Part shown: positions 1 to 4,790 of the stretch, piece by piece
Position numbering within the stretch: the stretch's first letter is position 1
Layout of the letters: each line of letters opens with the position of its first letter
Source: Chloroflexota bacterium
GTDB lineage: Bacteria > Chloroflexota > Dehalococcoidia > Plut-88900
Assembly (NCBI GenBank): GCA_022566235.1
Contig: JADFJI010000178.1
Location: forward strand, 1-5,419
Reading direction: 5' to 3'
Length of the DNA stretch: 5,419 bases
Made by a program: the position numbers and the translations under genes
Notes under the pieces: model-generated
Told to the model about the DNA's origin: nothing
Databases searched by the model: none
The model's input: the letters and a program-made list of their open reading frames with translations, nothing else

Positions 1-202
1 CTTGGCTGCTTTGAGGCGTGGAATCCGACTCCCCAGGCTCTCCCTTTGATACCAGCGTAGGAGTCCGAAAGGGTTCTCGGGAGGCGATTCCTTTCCCTTC
101 AAGGAGTGTCAGTATCTGATTCACCTCTAAATTTTCAAATACATCCACTGTTCCACTGGGCCAGCGCACCTCCAACCGGTCAATCCGGGAGGCCTGGCCC
201 AA
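1..202 (-). pseudogene. ASPIC/UnbV-domain protein, C-terminal fragment (5' part missing, continues beyond left edge)
   Basis: Reading the minus strand leftwards from 202 gives LGQASRIDRLEVRWPSGTVD, followed by VFENLEVNQILTLLEG. This is the ASPIC/UnbV signature (…GLG-x-A…VD-x-x-x-V-x-WPSG…N…NQ…L-x-V-x-E) found at the C-terminus of secreted FG-GAP/VCBS beta-propeller (CRTAC1-like) proteins. A polar tail of about 30 residues follows and is still open at base 1. No ATG or GTG precedes the domain. The frame stays open to the right only as an antisense image of the ferredoxin codons, and those residues do not resemble the family. The expected phenylalanine-glycine before LGQ is absent. The propeller part has therefore been lost by deletion or rearrangement, or the contig is joined wrongly at about 202. 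The domain is clear; whether this is a pseudogene or an assembly artefact cannot be decided from the window. Confidence 0.7.
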
Positions 203-454
203 ATGACCTACATAATCGCAGAGCCCTGCATCGGTGTGAAAGACCTTTCGTGTGTTGAGGTGTGTCCCGTCGATTGCATCTACCCTGCCGACGGGGAGGG
301 CGACACTATGCTGTATATAGACCCCGACGAATGTATCGATTGCGCCGCCTGCGAGCCCGTCTGCCCTGTGACCGCGATATTCGAGGAGTCCGAGGTGCCA
401 GGGTACTGGGCCAAGTACTACGACATCAACATAAACTACTTCAAAGACAAGTAG
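203..454 (+). CDS. Ferredoxin, two-cluster (7Fe/8Fe) type
   Basis: A complete 83-residue soluble, acidic electron carrier. Eight cysteines form two cluster motifs: C9-x7-C17-x3-C21-P with C25, and C44-x2-C47-x2-C50-x3-C54-P. The seven-residue gap between C9 and C17, where classical clostridial ferredoxins have CxxCxxC, is the pattern of 7Fe ferredoxins (Azotobacter FdI, FdxA). In those, the first cluster is [3Fe-4S] and the second is [4Fe-4S]. The N-terminus MTYIIAEPCIG is the usual family start, and GGGAGG at 187-192 lies ten bases upstream, so the ATG at 203 is well supported. It is shorter than the roughly 105-residue FdxA proteins because the C-terminal extension is brief. The redox partner is not evident. 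A hairpin terminator follows about 30 bases after the stop. The ribosome-binding region lies inside the antisense ASPIC fragment, so the gene's original promoter may be absent. Confidence 0.93.
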   Translation: MTYIIAEPCIGVKDLSCVEVCPVDCIYPADGEGDTMLYIDPDECIDCAACEPVCPVTAIFEESEVPGYWAKYYDININYFKDK

Positions 455-481
455 CGATCACATCGGGAATAGTAAAAGTAT

Positions 482-505
482 AAGGCCCGGCTTGAGCCGG
501 GCCTT
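482..505. terminator. Bidirectional hairpin terminator between convergent genes
   Basis: AAGGCCCGGC and GCCGGGCCTT form a perfect 10-bp stem around a TTGA loop. On the plus strand the stem runs into TTTA. On the minus strand it is preceded by the complement of AAAAGTATAA, which gives a T-containing tract after the stem. It lies 28 bases after the ferredoxin stop and about 27 bases past the stop of the convergent zinc-ribbon gene, so it can serve both. Confidence 0.8.
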
Positions 506-517
506 TACTCTGTAGAC

Positions 518-539
518 ACCCGTGATGCGGGTCACGGGT
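518..539. repeat. 8-bp perfect inverted repeat overlapping the zinc-ribbon gene stop codon
   Basis: ACCCGTGA (518-525) and TCACGGGT (532-539) are exact inverted copies around the six-base spacer TGCGGG. The right arm contains the TGA stop and the final Asp-Pro codons of the minus-strand zinc-ribbon gene. There is no T-run right after it. It may act with the 482-505 hairpin as a tandem 3' structure for the zinc-ribbon transcript. The repeat is certain; the role is a guess. Confidence 0.45.
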
Positions 540-684
540 CGGAGCAGTCCCGGGTGAAACCGCAGTTGGGGCAGACCACCTTACAATGGACCTCAGCAGT
601 CGGGGTGCTGCACACGTCACACAGGCCCCGGACGGCTTGCAGGGCCCGAGGACTGTTTTCGGTAGGGGGAGCAACTTCCGCCAT
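532..684 (-). CDS. Small zinc-ribbon protein (50 residues)
   Basis: The ATG (complement of 682-684) starts a 50-residue frame ending in TGA (532-534). The first 20 residues are a low-complexity tail. The core has C22-D-V-C25, then H33-C34, C38-P-N-C41-G, and the ending T-R-D-C47-S-D-P. C22/C25 and C38/C41 make a classical zinc-ribbon pair; C34, C47 and H33 are extra possible ligands. Small proteins ending in 'CPNCG…DCSD' are widespread in bacteria and are usually annotated as hypothetical; their role is unknown. The ribosome-binding site is weak (only AAGA near the start), which lowers certainty about the start, although the Cys motifs fix the frame. It is convergent with the ferredoxin and divergent from the hydratase pair. 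The high GC at third positions matches the neighbouring genes. Confidence 0.82.
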   Translation of the reverse strand: MAEVAPPTENSPRALQAVRGLCDVCSTPTAEVHCKVVCPNCGFTRDCSDP

Positions 685-808
685 AATCTTATTCTAGCAC
701 CGGTTTTAAAGACCGAATAGCCCCCAAGCTTCTGAAGGTAGGTAACCTGGAGGGAATGGGGGCATGCAGGCGTAAGAATTTGCATCTATGTAGCTATCGA
801 AGGCAGCT
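685..808. promoter_or_regulatory. Divergent spacer presumed to carry promoters for the zinc-ribbon and hydratase genes
   Basis: This 124-bp region separates two outward-pointing genes, so promoters for both are expected here. On the minus side, TAGAATAAGAT lies just before the zinc-ribbon ATG and could be a -10-like or leader element. On the plus side, TAAGAAT lies near 773-779. Neither has a convincing -35 partner. No clear operator, riboswitch or attenuator is visible. This entry rests mainly on gene arrangement. Confidence 0.3.
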
Positions 809-1252
809 GTGAACGATAAGATCAGAGGAGAGAGGCCTAAAGAAGCAGACCTGGGCTCCATCGAGGTGGAGCTGACCCCCGCAATGGCCCGCAAATGGGT
901 CGAGAGCATGGGCGATGATAACCCCTGGCACGCCCAGGACTCCCCCTTCGGCGGCCCCGTCATCCCCCCGGCCCTGCTCTTCGGCCTCGCCATAAAGCTG
1001 CGGTACGATGCAGGTATCCTATCCTGGCCCGAGGGCGACGACGCGGTCCAGATACAGTACGACATGGAGACCTACCGGCCAATCCTGGTCGGCGAGAGGC
1101 TCCGGGTGACGGGCAGGCTGGTGGACAGCTACGTCAAACGGGAGAGGGAGTATTTCGAGTGGGACATCCGGTTTACCGACGAATCGGGGGAGGAAGTGGC
1201 CAGATATCACCACACGGACCTGGAAACCTATCGGAAGGTGGGGGACCGATGA
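809..1252 (+). CDS. MaoC-like hot-dog dehydratase, N-terminal-type subunit
   Basis: A 147-residue protein predicted to form half of an (R)-specific enoyl-CoA hydratase/3-hydroxyacyl dehydratase (FAS1-like or MaoC_dehydrat_N family), acting on acyl-CoA in the cytoplasm. It starts with GTG, with GAAGG (799-803) five bases upstream. Residues 17-60 carry the opening strand and hot-dog helix. The hydratase signature appears as G35-D36-D37-N38-P39-W40-H41, matching G-D-x-N-P-x-H of hydratase 2, so D36 and H41 are candidate catalytic residues. Then P50-V-I-P-P-A-L-L-F-G59 corresponds to the usual 'G…P…P…' helix start. Residues 80-140 are amphipathic beta-strands (IQYDMETYRPILVGERLRV) typical of the sheet. 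The next gene overlaps it by four bases, implying coupled translation and equal subunit amounts. The substrate cannot be read from the sequence. Confidence 0.87.
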   Translation: MNDKIRGERPKEADLGSIEVELTPAMARKWVESMGDDNPWHAQDSPFGGPVIPPALLFGLAIKLRYDAGILSWPEGDDAVQIQYDMETYRPILVGERLRVTGRLVDSYVKREREYFEWDIRFTDESGEEVARYHHTDLETYRKVGDR

Positions 1253-1692
1253 CCCGGGCCACTGTAGACCTGCCCGTCGGATACAGGATCCCCATCCCCA
1301 GGTTCCATCTGGACCGGGAGAACATCGCCCGGTTTCACTATGTCCTGCACCACATGGAGACGGGCGAGGACAGGCCCGGGAAGAACATCCACACCGATTA
1401 TGAGTTTGCCAGGGATCGAGGCCTGCCCGACGTTATGGCCGATGGGTCCCAGACCGTGGCGGAGATCTCCCGGGTGCTCACCCGGTTCTTCGGCGAGGGG
1501 TTCCTGCGAGACGGCAGGCTGGTGACCAAGTTCATCAAGCCGGTATTTCCAGACTACACCCTTGACATAACGCTGACTATCACAGAGCGGAAACAAGTGG
1601 GGCACGCTGTACGCTATGATATGGACATCTCCTGCGCAAACCAGCACGGCCTGCTGGTGATAGTGGGCCGGGCCACCGCCTGGGCCCGTTGA
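1249..1692 (+). CDS. MaoC-like hot-dog dehydratase, C-terminal-type subunit
   Basis: A 147-residue partner of the preceding gene. A longer in-frame start exists at 1159, but it would overlap the upstream gene heavily. The ATG at 1249 gives an ATGA stop/start overlap, has a G-rich stretch just upstream, and yields the family's usual length. The core is N47-I-H48-T-D50-Y-x-F-A-R-x-x-G-L-P60-D-V-M-A-D-G66, corresponding to the MaoC pattern N-P-I-H-x-D-x-x-x-A-x-x-x-G-x-x-x-x-I-A-H-G. Two positions differ from the norm. The catalytic-type Asp is not five residues before H48 (the nearest is D41, seven before). The 'AHG' turn reads ADG (A64-D65-G66). Residues 90-145 form the C-terminal sheet (LVTKFIKPVFPDYTLDITLT). 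It probably supplies one half of a two-subunit hot-dog active site, with the GD-x-NP-x-H motif coming from the partner. Whether D41/H48 are also catalytic is open. Confidence 0.87.
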   Translation: MTRATVDLPVGYRIPIPRFHLDRENIARFHYVLHHMETGEDRPGKNIHTDYEFARDRGLPDVMADGSQTVAEISRVLTRFFGEGFLRDGRLVTKFIKPVFPDYTLDITLTITERKQVGHAVRYDMDISCANQHGLLVIVGRATAWAR

Positions 1693-1794
1693 CCTTTGCC
1701 CGTTGTTCGGCGGGGCTGGGCTATGGCATTGGCCGCATAATCGAGGCTGTGTAACTGCACTGGTTGAGGCCTGGGAGCACAGGCTGACGGCCAT

Positions 1795-2877
1795 TCAGAT
1801 CGACTGCTGGGCCCACTCCGGGTCGTCTTTGGTGACCAGCTCCGGTATCGAAAAACGGAAGTTGCAGACCTTGTCGCCTCGAGTCTTGACCTTGTCCCAG
1901 GCCACCACACCGCCTGGGTGGAAACCTTCGACGAGGCCACGATGAACTTCCATGTCATAAATATATCCAAATGCGAGGCCGTCGTGGCCTTCCTCGCCCC
2001 AGACTTCGGCACACGGACAGTAGGTGCAGGTAACCTGAAAAACCCCTGGAGAAACCCGGGTGTCTCCCCGGAAGACAAAAGAGTTGGAGTTGGGGTCTCG
2101 CTGTTGAATAATATCGAACCAGTTCTGAAAGTTAATTGGCAACCCTTGCTCTATCGCCTGCTTGCGCATGCCCAGAGCACGCTCGAGTCCGAAGTTATAG
2201 AGGGCTCTACGGACCAGTTCCTCACCGGTAGCGTCGAATCGATGGGTTAGGGCCCGATAAACGTACATGCCCAGTGCTGCGAAGACCCCGAAGGTGCGCC
2301 TCGAGAGGCGAATGGAGGCCGCCGCATCGTCGAAGGGGTCCCCTGGCGCGTCAGTTGCCGAGTTCAGAGTGTCCCCTGAGTAGCTCCAGGTGATGGCCAG
2401 CGGCCCGCTCCCAGCGGCAGCGATATCCGGGTGGGACACTGAGAGCTGGTCATCGTAGCCGGCGGCAAGCCCCGCCAGCGTCTCACCCCAGTAGGTGGCA
2501 AGAACCTCGCCGCCTTCTCGGGAGGCAAAGTAATCGCTGCCCGGCACCCCTGGCAAACGAACCGCTGTCTGGCTGGGGTCGCCTTCAACTTCGAGGCGCA
2601 CATCCGGATGGACGAGGAGAATGTCGCCGATGTCCCATGCCCGCAGCAGCGAAAGCGCATCCCGGCCTTCGGCTAGCGACTGGGGGTTCTGGCGTATTCC
2701 TTCGCCTCGATAGTGCCCGTACTGGCGAAAGCCCTCCGCCAGCGCCTTCATGCCCGGCTCGCCTAGCTTCTCCGACACTGCGTTGTGCAGGTGCCTCAGC
2801 AGCATCCAGTAGTATTCATCAATGATCCTGGCCGAGTTGATGCGCTGTTCTCGTGTGGACGTGTCGGCTGTGGACAT
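1795..2877 (-). CDS. ATC hydrolase-like protein with duplicated domain (L-2-amino-thiazoline-4-carboxylate hydrolase family)
   Basis: A 360-residue cytoplasmic protein without signal peptide or membrane segment. Residues 217-345 match the ATC hydrolase family. They comprise a helix ending in RALGMRKQAIEQG, a strand then C284-T-Y-C287-P-C289-A-E291-V-W, then GLAFGYIYDMEV, GLVEGFHP and finally KTRGDKVCNFRF with C338. Characterised members open the thiazoline ring of 2-amino-thiazoline-4-carboxylate on the way to L-cysteine; most relatives have unknown substrates. Residues 35-150 look like a diverged first copy: EKLGEPGMKALAEGF and HYRGEGIRQ parallel 'TGEELVRRALYNFG' and 'RALGMRKQ', and YWGETLAGLAAGYDD parallels 'YDMEVHRGLVEGFHP'. 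All four cysteines are in the second copy. The start is firm: AGGAG at 2888-2884 lies six bases before the ATG. The gene is convergent with the hydratase pair. The family is fairly sure, the exact reaction is not. Confidence 0.75.
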   Translation of the reverse strand: MSTADTSTREQRINSARIIDEYYWMLLRHLHNAVSEKLGEPGMKALAEGFRQYGHYRGEGIRQNPQSLAEGRDALSLLRAWDIGDILLVHPDVRLEVEGDPSQTAVRLPGVPGSDYFASREGGEVLATYWGETLAGLAAGYDDQLSVSHPDIAAAGSGPLAITWSYSGDTLNSATDAPGDPFDDAAASIRLSRRTFGVFAALGMYVYRALTHRFDATGEELVRRALYNFGLERALGMRKQAIEQGLPINFQNWFDIIQQRDPNSNSFVFRGDTRVSPGVFQVTCTYCPCAEVWGEEGHDGLAFGYIYDMEVHRGLVEGFHPGGVVAWDKVKTRGDKVCNFRFSIPELVTKDDPEWAQQSI

Positions 2878-2883
2878 GTTTTT

Positions 2884-2888
2884 CTCCT
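2884..2888 (-). promoter_or_regulatory. Shine-Dalgarno AGGAG of the ATC hydrolase-like gene
   Basis: The minus strand reads TATAGGAGAAAAACATG. AGGAG with a six-base A-rich spacer is the strongest ribosome-binding site in the window apart from that of the cupin, and it fixes the start at 2877. The AT-rich TTATCTATA just upstream could be part of a -10 element, but no matching -35 is evident. Confidence 0.7.
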
Positions 2889-3161
2889 ATAGATAATTTG
2901 GTGGCTTGAAAGCCTGGCCAAGGTGCCGCGTAAAGCGACTTTCCGTTTATGGCCGTTTGGCAAGTTCGAGATTAGACGGGGAAACAGGGGAGGGACGTGC
3001 TCCACCGCCCCATAATATCTGAAAGCATCTGAACTGCAAAGCACTGTTGATTAGCTGTGTGGGTGGGGACGGCCTTTTACTCCACTAACTTAACTTTAAT
3101 CGGTTCTTAACAAACCATGAAGCGAAAGGGACAATTTATCGTAGGGGCTGAACTCCCTCTG

Positions 3162-3191
3162 AAAAACCAGGGGCCTGAGCACATTCCAGGC
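3162..3191 (-). terminator. Possible weak terminator after the lipoprotein gene
   Basis: On the minus strand, GCCTG (3191-3187) pairs with CAGGC (3177-3173) across a nine-base loop, and a T5 run (3166-3162) follows after six more bases. The location, 15 bases past the lipoprotein stop, is right. The short stem and the gap before the T-run make it marginal. Confidence 0.3.
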
Positions 3192-3205
3192 AGGAAAACG
3201 GAGGG

Positions 3206-4486
3206 TTATATGCCGTCAGGATCGAGGGGGGCTACGCTAAATACAACGTTGAACGGAACGCAATAGATAACCACCGAATGATATTTAGCAACATCTACGC
3301 CCGTCGGAATCCCATAGTTCTGGTTGCCCATGTTAGCCTTTAATTCCCCCAAATCTATGAAAGCCTCATCTTTTACGTCGTCTCGGGACTTGGGGTCCGG
3401 ATGAGCACTAAGAAAGACGTGCAGCCCGGGACCGTTGGTGACCGAAAAATCTTCCAGCCGCAGCATAGCGCTGCCCCCCGCCGACAGATATATAATAGCC
3501 CGTCCACTGCCCCTGTGGCCGGCGTTCTGGTCTCGGAAAGAGCCCTCGCTAACTACTTCCGAACTCATATCATCGGGCATTGCCTCGGTCAACTCATCGT
3601 TGATCTTGGCCGCTTCCTCCATGACCGCCTCCACCTCGGACCGGGTCATATCCGACGGAATTTCAGCATCGATGCTCAGGGGGAATTGTTCGTCGCGAAT
3701 ACTGACGGGTGTGGGGTCCCCTCGATAAATGTTCCAGAGGTTTGCCGTGTCCACATCCTCGATGCCGAAAGTGTGCCCCGTAAAGTCAAACTTGTCTATC
3801 TCCCTTAACCCGTAGTATGCAACCGCCAGATTGAACTGGGCGTCGATGTTGTCTGGGGAGAACTCCACAACCCTGGTATAGTCCGCCACGGCCTGTTCCG
3901 ATTTCCCAGATTCCAGAGCAGCTAGCCCTCGATTGAAGTAGGCATCCACATCGTTCGGAGTAAGCTCTATGACCTTGGAGTAGTCTGCTATAGCCTCCTG
4001 GCGTTTCCTAGATTTCAGAAAAGCTAACCCTCGATTGAAGTAGGCGCCTGCATCCCCTGGGGTGAGTTCAATAACTTTGGTGTAATCTGCTACAGCCTGC
4101 TCCCATTCTTCTATCTCCAGGAATGCCACACCTCGATTGAAATACCCGTCAACAAACCCGGATTCCAGTGAAAGAACGGTGTCGTACTCTTCTATCGCTT
4201 CTAGGACCTGCCCAGCTTTAAGAAGGTCATTGGCCGTATCAAAATGACTACGGGCATTTTCTGGTTCTTGCTCTGGGGTAGGGGATGGGACCGGAGCAGG
4301 AGTGGATGTTGGAGCTTCCGACCTAGGGGTAGGTACCGCTTGCCCAACGTCTTCTGCGGGTTCAGGCACAGGTGTTGACGTGGATGCAGGCGCATCATCC
4401 GTGCTGGCCGTCTGGCCGCAGGCGGCCAGCGCCAGAACGGCCCCGACCAGTATCAGCGATAGGAATAGATGCTTACGTTTTTTCAT
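3206..4486 (-). CDS. Lipoprotein with four TPRs and a C-terminal DM13 domain
   Basis: A 426-residue exported, lipid-anchored protein. Residues 1-23 form a signal peptide: KKRK, then the hydrophobic LFLSLILVGAVLALA, then lipobox L20-A-A-C23. Residues 24-76 are a Pro/Thr/Ser/Ala-rich linker. Exact 34-residue TPRs lie at 80-113, 114-147, 148-181 and 182-215 (GYFNRGVAFLE…AVADYTKVIELTPGD), with a partial fifth to about 230. Residues 230-310 are a linker ending in an acidic helix (VMEEAAKINDELTEAMPDD). Residues 314-421 are a DM13 domain: G-S-F, G-S-G-R-A, LRLEDFSVTNGPGLHVFLS, FIDLGELKANMGNQNYGIP, VVIYC409 and FSVAPL. DM13 is thought to be an electron-transfer or metal-binding fold with a conserved cysteine (here C409); TPRs bind protein partners. 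The motif usually written GPDL reads G-P-G354-L. The start has GAGGG (4501-4497) ten bases upstream. Third positions in the TPR part look more A/T-rich than in the hydratase genes. Confidence 0.88.
   Translation of the reverse strand: MKKRKHLFLSLILVGAVLALAACGQTASTDDAPASTSTPVPEPAEDVGQAVPTPRSEAPTSTPAPVPSPTPEQEPENARSHFDTANDLLKAGQVLEAIEEYDTVLSLESGFVDGYFNRGVAFLEIEEWEQAVADYTKVIELTPGDAGAYFNRGLAFLKSRKRQEAIADYSKVIELTPNDVDAYFNRGLAALESGKSEQAVADYTRVVEFSPDNIDAQFNLAVAYYGLREIDKFDFTGHTFGIEDVDTANLWNIYRGDPTPVSIRDEQFPLSIDAEIPSDMTRSEVEAVMEEAAKINDELTEAMPDDMSSEVVSEGSFRDQNAGHRGSGRAIIYLSAGGSAMLRLEDFSVTNGPGLHVFLSAHPDPKSRDDVKDEAFIDLGELKANMGNQNYGIPTGVDVAKYHSVVIYCVPFNVVFSVAPLDPDGI
3842..4249 (-). repeat. 102-bp tandem coding repeats (TPR array)
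   Basis: Four 34-codon units encode the TPRs. The DNA is still similar between units: CCTCGATTGAAGTAGGC (plus-strand sense) recurs near 3927 and 4029, and a variant CCTCGATTGAAATAC near 4131, each 102 bases apart. Preservation at the DNA level suggests fairly recent unit duplication or gene conversion, and makes the unit number prone to change. Confidence 0.8.
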
Positions 4487-4494
4487 GTCGCACT

Positions 4495-4548
4495 AACCCT
4501 CGATTACGCTCTTCAGATATATAACGGAATAGCAGGGGCGAGGGTTGG
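4495..4548 (-). promoter_or_regulatory. Inverted repeat flanking a -10-like element upstream of the lipoprotein gene
   Basis: AACCCTCG (4495-4502) and CGAGGGTT (4541-4548) are exact 8-bp inverted copies 38 bases apart. The minus-strand TTATAT (4524-4519) lies between them. The arm nearer the gene contains its GAGGG ribosome-binding sequence. If transcription starts upstream of 4548, the arms could pair in the leader and hide the ribosome-binding site. If it starts at the TATAT element, they could instead be a protein-binding pair. The repeat is certain, the function speculative. Confidence 0.35.
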
Positions 4549-4642
4549 GTTCCTGGACGCCCTTGATAGTACTTTTGAGGCCATAGCGACCGCAGAGTCT
4601 GATGTGGCCCCGCGAACGTACTAACACATCAACCGACATTTC

Positions 4643-4765
4643 CTATTTCAGACTGCTGGCGCGCTGATTGACGGGGGTGAAGGTGATGGTCTGAACCACA
4701 GCACCAGCCTCCGACGCCTTCAATCGTGGCCTGAGGCCCAGGTAGAGGTGATGTTTCGATATCAT
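4643..4765 (-). CDS. Possible 40-residue ORF or gene remnant
   Basis: An ATG at 4765 opens a frame of 40 codons ending in TAG (4643-4645). It contains the stretches HHLYLGLRPRLKASEAG and VVQTITFTPVNQRASSLK. Codons are GC-biased at the third position, as in the real genes nearby. AGAGG lies two bases before the ATG, closer than normal. No family is recognised. It could be a genuine small protein, or the tail of a decayed gene, since beta-strand-like VVQTITFTPV looks like part of a folded domain. The opposite strand is also open in the same phase, which weakens the case. Confidence 0.25.
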   Translation of the reverse strand: MISKHHLYLGLRPRLKASEAGAVVQTITFTPVNQRASSLK

Positions 4766-4772
4766 CCCCTCT
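4744..4772. repeat. Imperfect 10-bp hairpin downstream of the cupin gene
   Basis: AGAGGTGATG (4744-4753) pairs with CATCCCCTCT (4763-4772) with one mismatch around a nine-base loop. It lies 19 bases past the cupin stop, as a terminator would, but no T-run follows on the minus strand. It also covers the AGAGG and ATG of the possible 40-residue ORF, so it could equally affect that start. Confidence 0.4.
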
Positions 4773-4790
4773 CAGTCTTTGTCCTGGGGG

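Larger units (their letters stand above)
2878..3205. other. 328-bp intergenic region without a convincing gene
   Basis: It separates two minus-strand genes, so it should hold the lipoprotein gene's 3' end and the promoter of the ATC hydrolase-like gene. Visible items are an inverted repeat GGCTT-GA-AAGCC at 2903-2914, 26 bases upstream of the ATC hydrolase start and suitably placed for an operator. There is also an AT-rich patch around 3085-3117, a G-rich patch around 3058-3070, and a weak hairpin near 3173-3191. Short frames in it lack ribosome-binding sites and recognisable content. Confidence 0.5.
4487..4790. other. 304-bp intergenic region with inverted repeats
   Basis: It lies between the cupin stop and the lipoprotein start, both on the minus strand. 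Reading leftwards it holds an imperfect 10-bp hairpin (4744-4772), a possible 40-residue ORF (4643-4765), and an inverted pair TTCAGAC (4647-4653)/GTCTGAA (4689-4695). Next comes an inverted pair CGAGGGTT (4541-4548)/AACCCTCG (4495-4502) flanking TTATATAT, the best -10-like element for the lipoprotein gene. No -35 consensus is seen. It is unexpectedly structured for a simple spacer and may include gene remnants. Confidence 0.5.

Noticed and set aside
203..457. Minus-strand open frame running antisense through the ferredoxin in phase with the ASPIC fragment
   Set aside because: It stays open only because the ferredoxin uses no CTA, TTA or TCA codons. It has no start codon and no family resemblance.
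441..785. 114-residue minus-strand frame
   Set aside because: It overlaps the zinc-ribbon gene in another frame and runs over the terminator hairpin. The composition is Pro/Arg-rich shadow type.
1159..1248. Upstream extension of the second hydratase subunit
   Set aside because: The extra 30 residues are Gly/Pro-rich, overlap the first subunit and lack a ribosome-binding site. The ATGA overlap start at 1249 fits better.
1769..1784. Hairpin GCCTG-GGAGCA-CAGGC in the spacer between convergent genes
   Set aside because: The stem is only five bases and no T-run follows on either strand, so it was not called a terminator.
1693..1794. Possible tRNA or small RNA in the spacer
   Set aside because: No cloverleaf, T-loop consensus or CCA-type end could be found on either strand.
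2796..3044. 82-residue minus-strand frame across the ATC hydrolase start region
   Set aside because: It overlaps the real gene out of frame, has no ribosome-binding site, and is not protein-like in composition.
3117..3266. 49-residue plus-strand frame beginning MKRKGQF
   Set aside because: It runs antisense into the lipoprotein 3' end, has no ribosome-binding site, and has no recognisable domain.
3842..4249. Regularly spaced repeats that could suggest a CRISPR-like array
   Set aside because: The 102-base period is in frame and encodes TPRs; there are no unique spacers between constant repeats.
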